A stretch of 7,794 bases of DNA from the NCBI GenBank assembly GCA_902771745.1, contig CACXYG010000151.1, forward strand, positions 1 through 7,794. Direction: 5' to 3'. Both the position numbers and the translations under genes were made by a program. Under the pieces are notes generated by a model, which made no database searches, was not told where the DNA came from, and saw only the letters and a program-made list of their open reading frames with translations. This document shows positions 1-6,373 of this stretch, one piece after another; the first letter of the stretch is position 1; each line of letters begins with the position of its first letter. The DNA is from an uncultured Erysipelotrichaceae bacterium. Lineage in GTDB: Bacteria; Bacillota_I; Bacilli_A; RFN20; CAG-288.

Positions 1-1527
1 AATGGTGCTCATGATGCTTTAAACAACGTCTTAGCTTCTCAGGGCAAGAACACCACCAATGGTATGGATTATAACGGTGATGCCAGCAAAGTCTATTCTT
101 ATGAATATAACTATGCCGCTGGTGATGTTGATGATGTCACCTTTGCTGTAATCAAGACCAACACCAAGGTTTCTAACCATCTTGAATATGCTGACTTCAA
201 TTACTACAAGAAGGGTGGCGTTACCGAATTATCCAGATACGATTGGGATGGCACTTATCCAGTTTCCTATACCAACTTAGAAGCTCCAGCTTCTTTACTC
301 ACTCATCTCAATGGTAAATATTATGAAGTTTCTACCACGGATGATTGTTCTGACATCATCTGGGGTTCCACTGCTACCAAGTACACCATCTCTAACATGA
401 AGTTGGCCGATTATGATGATCCAAGATGGAATGACTTGCTCAACCAGATGACAATGGAAGAAGCTATGGGCGTTATCGCTTGTGGTGGTAACCAGTTCAG
501 AAGTATCGATTCTATCGGTTTCGTCAAGGGTTCCTATTCCGAAAACTCCGGTAATGGTGTCGCCTTACAGATCAAGAACTCCACCGTTACTGCTCCATGG
601 GCTGTCCCAACCGATGACAACAATGCTGAATATGAATTTGAAGTCTTCGCTTGCGGTCCAATGGTCGCTAGCTCCTTCGATCCAAATTTACAATATGAAC
701 TTGGTGAAATCGTTGGCTTACAGGCTGCGATTGTTGGTCTTCCAATCCTTTGGGGTCCAGGCTTGAACACACATCGTACTGCCTACAACGGTAGAAACGG
801 TGACTACTATACCGAAGATGCCGTCTTATGCGGTACGACCGGTATGGAATTCTCCATGGGTGCCTTGAAGTATGGTTTGATCGCTGCTCCTAAGCATTTC
901 GCTTTCAACGATCAGGAAACCAACCGTAATGGTCTTGCTCCATTTATGACTTAACAGAGAGCCAGAGAAATTGAACTCCGCGCTTTCCAGATTGCTGTTG
1001 AAGCTACCAAGTATGACACCGAAGATCATGACGCCAGTATGTTAGGTCTCATGACTTCCTTCTCTAAGATTGGTGGTGTTGAATGTACTTCTAGCCGTGG
1101 TTTACTTACGGATATCTGCCGTAATGAATGGGGCTTCAGAGGTTATGCTGTCTCCGATATTCGTGATGACTTCGATATCTATTCTTGTGTCGCCAATGCT
1201 GGTTTATCCGGTTATGATGTCCGTATCGGTTATTCTGATGCTGGCTTTGATAACTATCAGTCTGTCGTTGATGGTGTCAAACCAAGTGCGGAACTCTACG
1301 CTCATGACCGCAACATTCAGTTGCAGTTGAAGATGGCTGCCAAGAACGTCTTATACGCCTTTGCTCAGTCCAACATGATGAACGCTGTCAATGAATCTTC
1401 TCACGCCGAATGGAATATGACCTGGTGGAGAGGTGTCTACTTTGCCATCGACATCGTCGCCGGTGTTGCTTTAGCGGCTTGTCTTGTTCTCTACATCCTT
1501 GCTGCTCGTACTCAGGAGGGTGAATAA
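1..1527 (+). pseudogene. GH3 glycoside hydrolase with reversed domain order and C-terminal membrane anchor; 5' end outside window, interrupted by in-frame TAA
   Basis: Frame 1 is open from base 1 to the TAA at 1525-1527 except for one TAA at 952-954. Both halves align as a single GH3 beta-glucosidase-type protein. The first part ends in the SRYDWDGTYP motif typical of GH3 proteins whose alpha/beta sandwich precedes the barrel. The catalytic barrel then follows from DPRWNDLLNQMTMEEA (about 418-465). Visible family motifs are GPGLNTHR with GRNGDYYTED, KHFAFNDQETNR (K-H at 892-897), IGG, and EWGFRGYAVSD, whose Asp at 1156-1158 is the expected nucleophile. The usual DGPAG substrate-binding loop is replaced by SGNGVAL, so specificity or activity may be altered. 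A hydrophobic helix (about 1435-1506) anchors the C-terminus in the membrane, with a short cytoplasmic tail. The enzyme would release sugars at the cell surface. The next gene's ribosome binding site lies inside its 3' end. Translation as written stops before the nucleophile. Confidence 0.82.
952..954 (+). other. In-frame premature TAA inside the GH3 reading frame
   Basis: The frame reads ...LAPFMT, stop, QRAREIELRAF. GH3 relatives commonly have T-E-Q at this point, so a single GAA to TAA change (base 952) explains it. The frame continues openly for 190 codons after it with intact family motifs, which argues against a natural gene end. No ribosome binding site with a good start lies just downstream; the next ATG in frame is at 1039. 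It could be a real nonsense mutation, a sequence error or, less likely, readthrough. Confidence 0.85.
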
Positions 1528-1529
1528 TT

Positions 1530-1979
1530 ATGAGCTTCCTTAAGAAATTAAGTATTGCCAATATCTTTTATTGTGTGGCTGCACTCTTTGGTCTTCTCGG
1601 TATGATTTTTACGCTTATCACCAATGGTGTTCAGGCTAATGATCTTGGCTCTCAGGCTGGTTTAGGAATTACCATCTCTATTCTTGCTTTCTTAGTTGGT
1701 GTCTGTGGCTTCTTATCCAGCATCAAGTTTACCAAAGCTTTCTGGATGCCAGTTGTCTTACTTGTTGCGATTGCCGGTTTTGGCTTTATGTTTGGCTTTA
1801 TCCTTTTAAATAGAGTTGAATTGATCTCTTCTTTGTTCTCTTGGGATAGCACCAACAGTTTAGGCTGGACTGCCTTTGGAACTTCCGTCGTCGCTATCGT
1901 CTTCTACGCTTTGGCTTCTATTCTTATCACTGTCGGTATGTTCTTACGTCAGGATAAGAAAGACGCTGTTGAAGCCTAA
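1530..1979 (+). CDS. Small four-helix integral membrane protein, function unknown
   Basis: A 149-residue protein that I do not recognise as a named family. It has a short basic N-terminus (MSFLKKLS), four hydrophobic helices at about residues 9-31, 44-64, 70-93 and 113-139, and a charged tail (RQDKKDAVEA), so both ends are probably cytoplasmic. There are two cysteines (C15, C59) but no paired redox or metal motif. The start is well supported: AGGAGG at 1514-1519, ten bases before the ATG and inside the end of the GH3 gene, only two bases after its stop. It is therefore co-transcribed and probably translationally coupled with the membrane-anchored GH3 enzyme. It may be a membrane partner of that enzyme, or of whatever the upstream operon encodes; this rests on position only. 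Confidence 0.82.
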   Translation: MSFLKKLSIANIFYCVAALFGLLGMIFTLITNGVQANDLGSQAGLGITISILAFLVGVCGFLSSIKFTKAFWMPVVLLVAIAGFGFMFGFILLNRVELISSLFSWDSTNSLGWTAFGTSVVAIVFYALASILITVGMFLRQDKKDAVEA

Positions 1980-2002
1980 TCTGCTACTAGCATAAATTGA
2001 AA

Positions 2003-2034
2003 ACATGCCTTGTGGGAATCCCCGCAAGGCATGT
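2003..2034. terminator. Bidirectional intrinsic terminator
   Basis: A 14-bp stem (2003-2016 with 2021-2034, one G-T wobble) closes on the four-base loop AATC. T-rich tracts follow in both directions (ATTTTGTT on +, TTTTCAATTT on -). It sits between the convergent genes ending at 1979 (+) and 2062 (-) and can serve both. Confidence 0.88.
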
Positions 2035-2061
2035 ATTTTGTTACGTAAGTTTTTCTTTATA

Positions 2062-3015
2062 TTAGTCGATATAGTCGCTCATTAAGGTTTCGACTTCAGC
2101 AAGCGTTTGTAAGGCGCCGGAGTGAACCTTGGTGATCAAACCATAAGAATCGATGACGACGGTGGTTGGATAACCGGAAATAGAGAAGGAACCGATCAAG
2201 TTGGTGTTTGGTAAACTGGCCAAATCGAAGGTTAAGTTGTTGCTTGCTTTAAAAGCGGCAACGGCGTTGACATCATCCCTATCAGAAACGGCATAGATAC
2301 CGATGTTGTCATGGGCTTGATAGAAGGATTCAAAGGCAGGCATTTCACGGACGCACCAGCCACACCAGGTACCCCAGAAGTTGAGCATGACTGCATCTTT
2401 ACCATCTAAGATATCGGATAATGGTGTGCTTTCGCTCTTGACGGTAGTCGTGCCATCGACTGTTTCATTCCAGGCACGGTTGGCATAGAAGTCACACATG
2501 ATATCGCCAGTGGTGTATTTGGTAGCGGTGGTGTAATCATCAGCTGATCTAAGTTCACTAGCGGCGATGAAGGTCTGTTCTGCTTCCGCCTTATCAAAGG
2601 TAAGAGCTGTTTCCCAGGTATAACCAGCAGGAAGATCACTGACGGTGATGGTGTAGTCAGCAGTAGGCGTCTCCTTGAAGGTGACGCTACCTCTGATACC
2701 AGTAGTCTTGGTTTCTTCAAAATCTTCACCAGTCAAAGTGACTTTGAGACCTTTTAAGGCTTTGTTGGCCTTGTTTAAGAAGATGAGTTTGTAATCAGTA
2801 AAGTCTGGTAAATTCTCCTGGACACTAGAGGCTTCAGCAACCGTCGAAGTAGCAGTAGAAGTTTCAGTAGCAGTAGAAGTTTCAGCAACGGTAGAAGTTT
2901 CCGTAACAGTAGAAGCGTCAGATGCTGGTGTAGCAGTAGAAGTGACGTTGTTACCACAACCGACAAGTAATAATGTAGATAATCCGATTAAGCTTTTGAG
3001 TAATCTTTTGGTCAT
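2062..3015 (-). CDS. Surface lipoprotein with Cna-B/transthyretin-like domain and TlpA-type thioredoxin domain (WCGWC)
   Basis: A 317-residue secreted lipoprotein. A signal peptide (MTKRLLKSLIGLSTLLLVGC) ends in a lipobox with C20 as the lipidated residue. Residues 22-66 are a Ser/Thr/Glu/Ala linker made of STxxET hexads. Residues 72-152 look like a beta-sandwich of the Cna-B/transthyretin-like kind (VTLTGEDF, TTGIRGSVTF, YTITVSDLPAGY). Residues 195-317 are a thioredoxin fold of the TlpA/ResA group: LNFWGTWCGWC with redox pair C218/C221, and the cis-proline loop SGYPTTVVID (P283). C174 is an extra cysteine just before that domain. It should act as a thiol-disulfide oxidoreductase on the outer face of the membrane; direction and substrates are unknown. 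The ATG has AAGGGGG (3024-3030) eight bases upstream. It is monocistronic and divergent from an operon encoding a second TlpA-like protein and a related beta-domain lipoprotein, which suggests a shared pathway. Confidence 0.9.
   Translation of the reverse strand: MTKRLLKSLIGLSTLLLVGCGNNVTSTATPASDASTVTETSTVAETSTATETSTATSTVAEASSVQENLPDFTDYKLIFLNKANKALKGLKVTLTGEDFEETKTTGIRGSVTFKETPTADYTITVSDLPAGYTWETALTFDKAEAEQTFIAASELRSADDYTTATKYTTGDIMCDFYANRAWNETVDGTTTVKSESTPLSDILDGKDAVMLNFWGTWCGWCVREMPAFESFYQAHDNIGIYAVSDRDDVNAVAAFKASNNLTFDLASLPNTNLIGSFSISGYPTTVVIDSYGLITKVHSGALQTLAEVETLMSDYID
2842..2913 (-). repeat. Four 18-bp tandem repeats encoding an STxxET linker
   Basis: Units lie at 2842-2859, 2860-2877, 2878-2895 and 2896-2913. 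The last three differ by only a few bases, and the first is more diverged. Each codes for six residues (STVTET, STVAET, STATET, STATST) of the spacer between the lipid anchor and the folded domains. Such arrays can change length by slippage in steps that keep the frame. Confidence 0.8.
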
Positions 3016-3052
3016 AAGTTTAACCCCCTTAGATATTTGTTCGTTCCATTTT

Positions 3053-3081
3053 CATATGGGTAAATCTTAATATATGGTCAA
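3053..3081 (-). promoter_or_regulatory. Candidate promoter for the thioredoxin lipoprotein
   Basis: Reading leftward, a -35-like TTGACC (3076-3081) is separated by 17 bases from CATATG (3053-3058). The -35 matches the sigma-A consensus at five of six positions, but the -10 is weak. It lies about 20 bases upstream of the ribosome binding site of the - strand lipoprotein gene. Position fits; the weak -10 leaves it tentative. Confidence 0.35.
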
Positions 3082-3090
3082 TTTCTTGTA

Positions 3091-3471
3091 AAAACTTTTT
3101 AAAAGATGATTTTTTTGAATTTTTGACATTTTGAAACTATCTTTTTTGTTGAAATAAACTTAGATGGTTTTATTTTTATCTTAAGAATGCTCTTTTTGCA
3201 TTGTTTTAGGGTGGTTTTTCTTTAGGAAGAGAATAAAGCAAACAAGAGAAAAACATAACTGTGATTTCTTTTTGATGGAAGATGATACAAAAACATGAAA
3301 ATTGAAAACGCTATCATATAAAAAGTTTATCTGGCATAAAACAGGACTGTTTTCCACTCTTTAAATCTTATTTCAAGGAAGAGGTGTGTTTTGCACATGG
3401 TTATCTACTCTATATGCTTTTTTCTTCTGCTTTCTTGTAAATAGGTGTAATTTTCCGTCCTCGAGAAATAT
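3091..3471. other. AT-rich divergent intergenic region with regulatory sites but no convincing gene
   Basis: This is the core of the roughly 500-base gap between the divergent genes. It is rich in T- and A-runs, and I found no credible protein-coding frame. It holds a cre-like operator (3303-3316), a 16-base dyad (AAAACAG-GA-CTGTTTT, 3338-3353) and a 15-codon reading frame at 3397-3444 preceded by GGAAGAGG. I saw no tRNA or recognisable riboswitch. Confidence 0.6.
3303..3316. promoter_or_regulatory. cre operator (CcpA-type catabolite control site)
   Basis: TGAAAACGCTATCA matches the classical Bacillus cre consensus TGWAANCGNTNWCA at every position. It overlaps a TATAAA (3317-3322) that could serve as a rightward -10, though that box lacks a clear -35. 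It sits between the divergent redox genes, so either or both could be under carbon catabolite control by CcpA or another LacI-family regulator. Confidence 0.6.
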
Positions 3472-3500
3472 TTGAAAGTTATCTTTATATCTTATAAAAT
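3472..3500 (+). promoter_or_regulatory. Sigma-A-type promoter of the redox operon
   Basis: TTGAAA (3472-3477), a 17-base spacer, then TAAAAT (3495-3500); each box matches consensus at five of six positions. Transcription would start near 3507, leaving a very short leader before the ATG at 3525 or 3531. An overlapping TATAAA (3493-3498) at a 15-base spacing is an alternative -10. Confidence 0.6.
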
Positions 3501-3524
3501 GTGCGTGTTAAAACATCACTGGAT

Positions 3525-4288
3525 ATGGAAATGGAACGAGAAAAGAAAGTATTACCTTTACCATTGATATTTAAGATAGCCACGACAATTTTATGTGTTG
3601 TCGCTGGTTTTCTTTTAATTTGGGCTTTGGGTGATATCTACTTCGCTGGAAAAGAACAAAACGCGGTGGATTAATCATCACGGCTCTTAGTTTCTTTGTT
3701 CTTTCTTTGATCGCTTCATTGGTTCTTCATTTTGTCTTCAAGGACAAAGAGAAGAAGAGAACAAAAATAGAGATTTTTGATCAGTATGATTTCCTGAAAT
3801 CCAAAAAGGATCTTTCCTTATTAGAAAATGAAGAACTCGCTTTATATAAACAGAACGAACGCTATCTTTTGATTGTGAATATCATTTGTATAGTTTTATC
3901 TCTTGGTTTATTGGTGTTCCCGGTTGCTTATGTGGTCAATCCAAATAACTTTGACGCCCATGGAGACTTATTAGAACAAGCCATATCTCTAGGTATTCAT
4001 GTCTTACCATTTTTATTTGGTATCTATGTTGTGCTTGTCGTCTCTTATCTAATCAAAGAGTATTTTATGAAGAAGTCGATGGAAGTCTTAAAGCATCTGA
4101 AGATGAAAAAGAAGGATGAAGAAGTTTCTCAGGATGACTCCAAAGAAAAGTTAATTATCAATATCATTCGTGGTGTCATTGCTCTTACGGCAATCACCTT
4201 CATTATTGTTGGTGCGATCAATGGTGAAGTTGGTGAAGTCTTAAACAAAGCCATCAACATCTGCACGGAGTGTATAGGTCTAGGATAG
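3525..4288 (+). pseudogene. Five-helix membrane protein with CD1871A-like C-terminal CXXC tail; apparent one-base frameshift
   Basis: Two frames make one protein. Frame 3 starts at ATG 3525 (or 3531), encodes a basic N-terminus and one helix (IATTILCVVAGFLLIWAL), and stops at 3672-3674. Frame 2 carries on with KRGGLIITALSFF and runs to the TAG at 4286-4288. Adding one A to the A-run at 3658-3661 joins them seamlessly. The joined protein has five predicted helices with strongly basic loops after helices 2 and 4, so by the positive-inside rule the C-terminus is extracytoplasmic. Its last residues, NGEVGEVLNKAINICTECIGLG in two overlapping motifs (NGEVGEVLNKA and NICTECIGLG), resemble the short CXXC proteins named CD1871A family, here fused to extra helices. 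The pair C-T-E-C (4262-4273) is a plausible redox site at the membrane surface. It ends one base before the Fe-S gene starts. If the frameshift is real, a shortened product from an internal start (such as TTG 3707) would lose the first helix. The role is inferred. Confidence 0.7.
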
Positions 4289-4289
4289 T

Positions 4290-5252
4290 ATGCAAAAGAT
4301 CATTTCTAATACGTGGTCCTGGATCAAGAACCACATCCCTAATCGCAGACATATTGTGCAGGCTTTTGCTGCTCTTCTTTACAATGCGAATTTAAAAGGC
4401 TATATCACTGGCAATATCTATAAAGGTGCTTCAAAAGCTATCTGTGTTCCAGGCATGAACTGTTATTCTTGTCCAGGTGCAATTGGTGCTTGCCCACTTG
4501 GCTCTCTTCAAAATGCCTTAGCTGGTGCTGGTCATTCGACCGCCTTTTATGTCATCGGCATTTTATTGATGTACGGTTTGATTTTTGGCAGAACGATTTG
4601 TGGTTGGTTATGTCCCTTTGGTTTATTACAGGACATGTTATATAAGATCAAGACGTTTAAGATCACCAAGTCGAAATTCACCCGTGGTCTTAGTTATCTG
4701 AAGTACTTCTTACTTCTAACCTTAGTTATCATTCTACCTGTGGTATACGGAATTCAGAACTTGGCGGTTCCTGCGTTTTGTAAGTACATCTGTCCAGCTG
4801 GCACCTTTGGTGGCGCTTATGGCTTATTGTTAAACCCTAACAATGAAAGTTTATTAGAGATGTTAGGTGCTCTGTTTACCTGGAAATCTCTCATCATGTT
4901 CTTCTTTATGGTGATGTCCATCTTGATGTTTAGACCATTTTGTCGTTTTGTCTGTCCGTTAGGTGCTATTTATTCTTTCTTCAACAAGTTAAATCTTGTC
5001 GGTATCACCGTGGATAAGAAGAAGTGTACCAAGTGTGGTATCTGTGTGAAAGAATGTAACATGGATGTCAAAGAAGTTGGTGATCATGAATGTATCCAGT
5101 GTGGTAAATGTATCCCTGGATGTCCAGTCAAAGCCATTCATTTCAGAGGTCCGCTTGCCTACTTATATCCTGGTTATAGCAAAGAGACTCTAGAGAATAG
5201 AGAAGTCAGAGCCAAAACTCTTTCTAACGAAGGAGGAAGCAAGAATGACTAA
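4290..5252 (+). CDS. Membrane-bound 4Fe-4S polyferredoxin of the NapH/CcoG type
   Basis: A 320-residue polytopic iron-sulfur protein. In order it has a hydrophobic N-terminal segment (about 22-42); a Cys cluster C52-x5-C58-x2-C61-x6-C68-P; helix 83-100; CGWLCP (C104, C108); helix about 137-156; CKYICP (C164, C168); helix about 196-214; CRFVCP (C218, C222); and a C-terminal two-cluster ferredoxin (C246/249/252/256 and C268/271/274/278). The CX3CP motifs and trailing ferredoxin are hallmarks of the NapH/NosR/CcoG group, which carries electrons through the membrane. Basic loops place CGWLCP, CRFVCP and the ferredoxin inside, and the first cluster and CKYICP outside. It starts one base after the previous stop with only a weak AGGA nearby, so it is probably coupled to it. 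Its last eight bases overlap the next gene. Membrane Fe-S electron carrier is confident; its partners are inferred. Confidence 0.93.
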   Translation: MQKIISNTWSWIKNHIPNRRHIVQAFAALLYNANLKGYITGNIYKGASKAICVPGMNCYSCPGAIGACPLGSLQNALAGAGHSTAFYVIGILLMYGLIFGRTICGWLCPFGLLQDMLYKIKTFKITKSKFTRGLSYLKYFLLLTLVIILPVVYGIQNLAVPAFCKYICPAGTFGGAYGLLLNPNNESLLEMLGALFTWKSLIMFFFMVMSILMFRPFCRFVCPLGAIYSFFNKLNLVGITVDKKKCTKCGICVKECNMDVKEVGDHECIQCGKCIPGCPVKAIHFRGPLAYLYPGYSKETLENREVRAKTLSNEGGSKND

Positions 5253-6327
5253 TGCTAAGATCAACAAATTAACCTGGACGATTCTTTATTCCGTCATGGG
5301 TGTAACTTTAATTGGTTCGCTAGTCTATTTCAACTTCATCGCCAAGGATAAAACGGCTGCTGAAGTCACTGTTAATACCATCAACGGTAAGTCGACTGCC
5401 AGTTTCAACTATACTTCCTTCCATCATGAAGCGATGAACTTCTCTTCTTCAGCTCAGGATGAAAAAGGCCGTTCTTCCTTCCTTGTCTTTTTAGAAGATG
5501 CGGATGATGAACTGATCAAAAATCTTGATGAGACCAAAAAAGGAAATGAAAACTGTGATATCTTTGTTCTTTTCCCTTATCAGGCGATGAGTTCGTTGAT
5601 GCAGAAGGTCAATGTCGACTACGCTAACTATGATCTGCAGTTTGGTTATGATGATAATGAAAATTCTGCAATTCGAAACTTTATTGGTGAAAATGAAGTT
5701 CAGTATCCGTATTGTGCCTATATTGATGGGGATAGCAATATCATCATTATCAGTAAAGATGTTTCTAAATCCATGTGTTTGGTTAAGAAGGACGCTTTAC
5801 TTGCCCAACAGAAATCTGCGGAGATAAAAAATCCTGTCTATCTTGACCATTATCTACCTGAAGAAAGCTTCTATCGTTATCTATCTCATGATGAATTCAA
5901 CATCCGAGACAGCCTAGGTAAAGTCACCTTCATCAATTTCTGGGGAACCTGGTGTGGTCCTTGTATCAAAGAGATTCCTTATTTCAACAAACTGAAAGAG
6001 AATTATGATGTCAATATCATCACCATTCACTCTTCTGAATCGGAAACAGAAAGTGATAAAGATACGACCGATGCTTTTAAAGAAGATGTTGAAGGTTTTA
6101 TCAACACTCATGTAGATGATCTTGATCAAACGACATTATGGAAAGAATATGACTTTGATTATCTACAGGATAAAAACGGTATCTATTCTTTCTATACCAG
6201 ACTTGGTGGAACCAGCGTCTATCCGATGACCTTTGTTCTTGATGAATGTAATATCATCAGAAAAATTCATTCTGGCAGTGTCACTTATGATGATTTGGTT
6301 GCTGATTATAATGCTTTTCAAAATTAA
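5245..6327 (+). CDS. Membrane-anchored TlpA/ResA-like thioredoxin (WCGPC) with an extra N-terminal domain
   Basis: A 360-residue extracytoplasmic protein held by one uncleaved N-terminal helix (about 11-32) after a short basic start. Residues about 76-190 form a domain I cannot name. Its pattern (SSFLVFLEDADDELIKNL, then QYPYCAYIDGDSNIIII) resembles a thioredoxin fold that lost its CXXC. Residues about 196-360 are a clear TlpA-type thioredoxin: VTFINFWGTWCGPC with redox pair C237/C240, and the cis-proline loop SVYPMTFVLD (P327). An acidic insertion of about 50 residues (about 264-316) lies between the active site and that loop, and is longer than usual. The start is set by AGGAGG at 5231-5236, eight bases upstream, and the ATG overlaps the end of the Fe-S gene. 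That overlap makes the Fe-S protein its likeliest electron source. It should reduce, or possibly oxidise, thiols of surface proteins. Confidence 0.92.
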   Translation: MTNAKINKLTWTILYSVMGVTLIGSLVYFNFIAKDKTAAEVTVNTINGKSTASFNYTSFHHEAMNFSSSAQDEKGRSSFLVFLEDADDELIKNLDETKKGNENCDIFVLFPYQAMSSLMQKVNVDYANYDLQFGYDDNENSAIRNFIGENEVQYPYCAYIDGDSNIIIISKDVSKSMCLVKKDALLAQQKSAEIKNPVYLDHYLPEESFYRYLSHDEFNIRDSLGKVTFINFWGTWCGPCIKEIPYFNKLKENYDVNIITIHSSESETESDKDTTDAFKEDVEGFINTHVDDLDQTTLWKEYDFDYLQDKNGIYSFYTRLGGTSVYPMTFVLDECNIIRKIHSGSVTYDDLVADYNAFQN

Positions 6328-6332
6328 GAAAA

Positions 6333-6358
6333 AAGAGTATAGTCTTTTCATTACTCTT
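6333..6358 (+). promoter_or_regulatory. Small inverted repeat abutting a ribosome binding site
   Basis: AAGAGTA (6333-6339) pairs with TACTCTT (6352-6358) across a 12-base loop, ending exactly where GGAGG of the lipoprotein gene begins. The stem is short and lacks a T-tract, so it is not a convincing terminator. It might tune processing or translation between the thioredoxin and lipoprotein genes. Confidence 0.3.
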
Positions 6359-6373
6359 GGAGGAAAATAAATC

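Noticed and set aside
1039..1527. Independent gene starting at ATG 1039
   Set aside because: It is the same frame as the upstream GH3 part, has no ribosome binding site before the ATG, and begins in the middle of a GH3 domain; it is the tail of the interrupted gene.
2842..2913. CRISPR-like array
   Set aside because: The 18-bp units are contiguous without spacers and are in frame with a protein linker.
2775..2966. Leucine-rich - strand frame overlapping the repeat linker
   Set aside because: It is an out-of-frame reading of the repeat array inside the lipoprotein gene.
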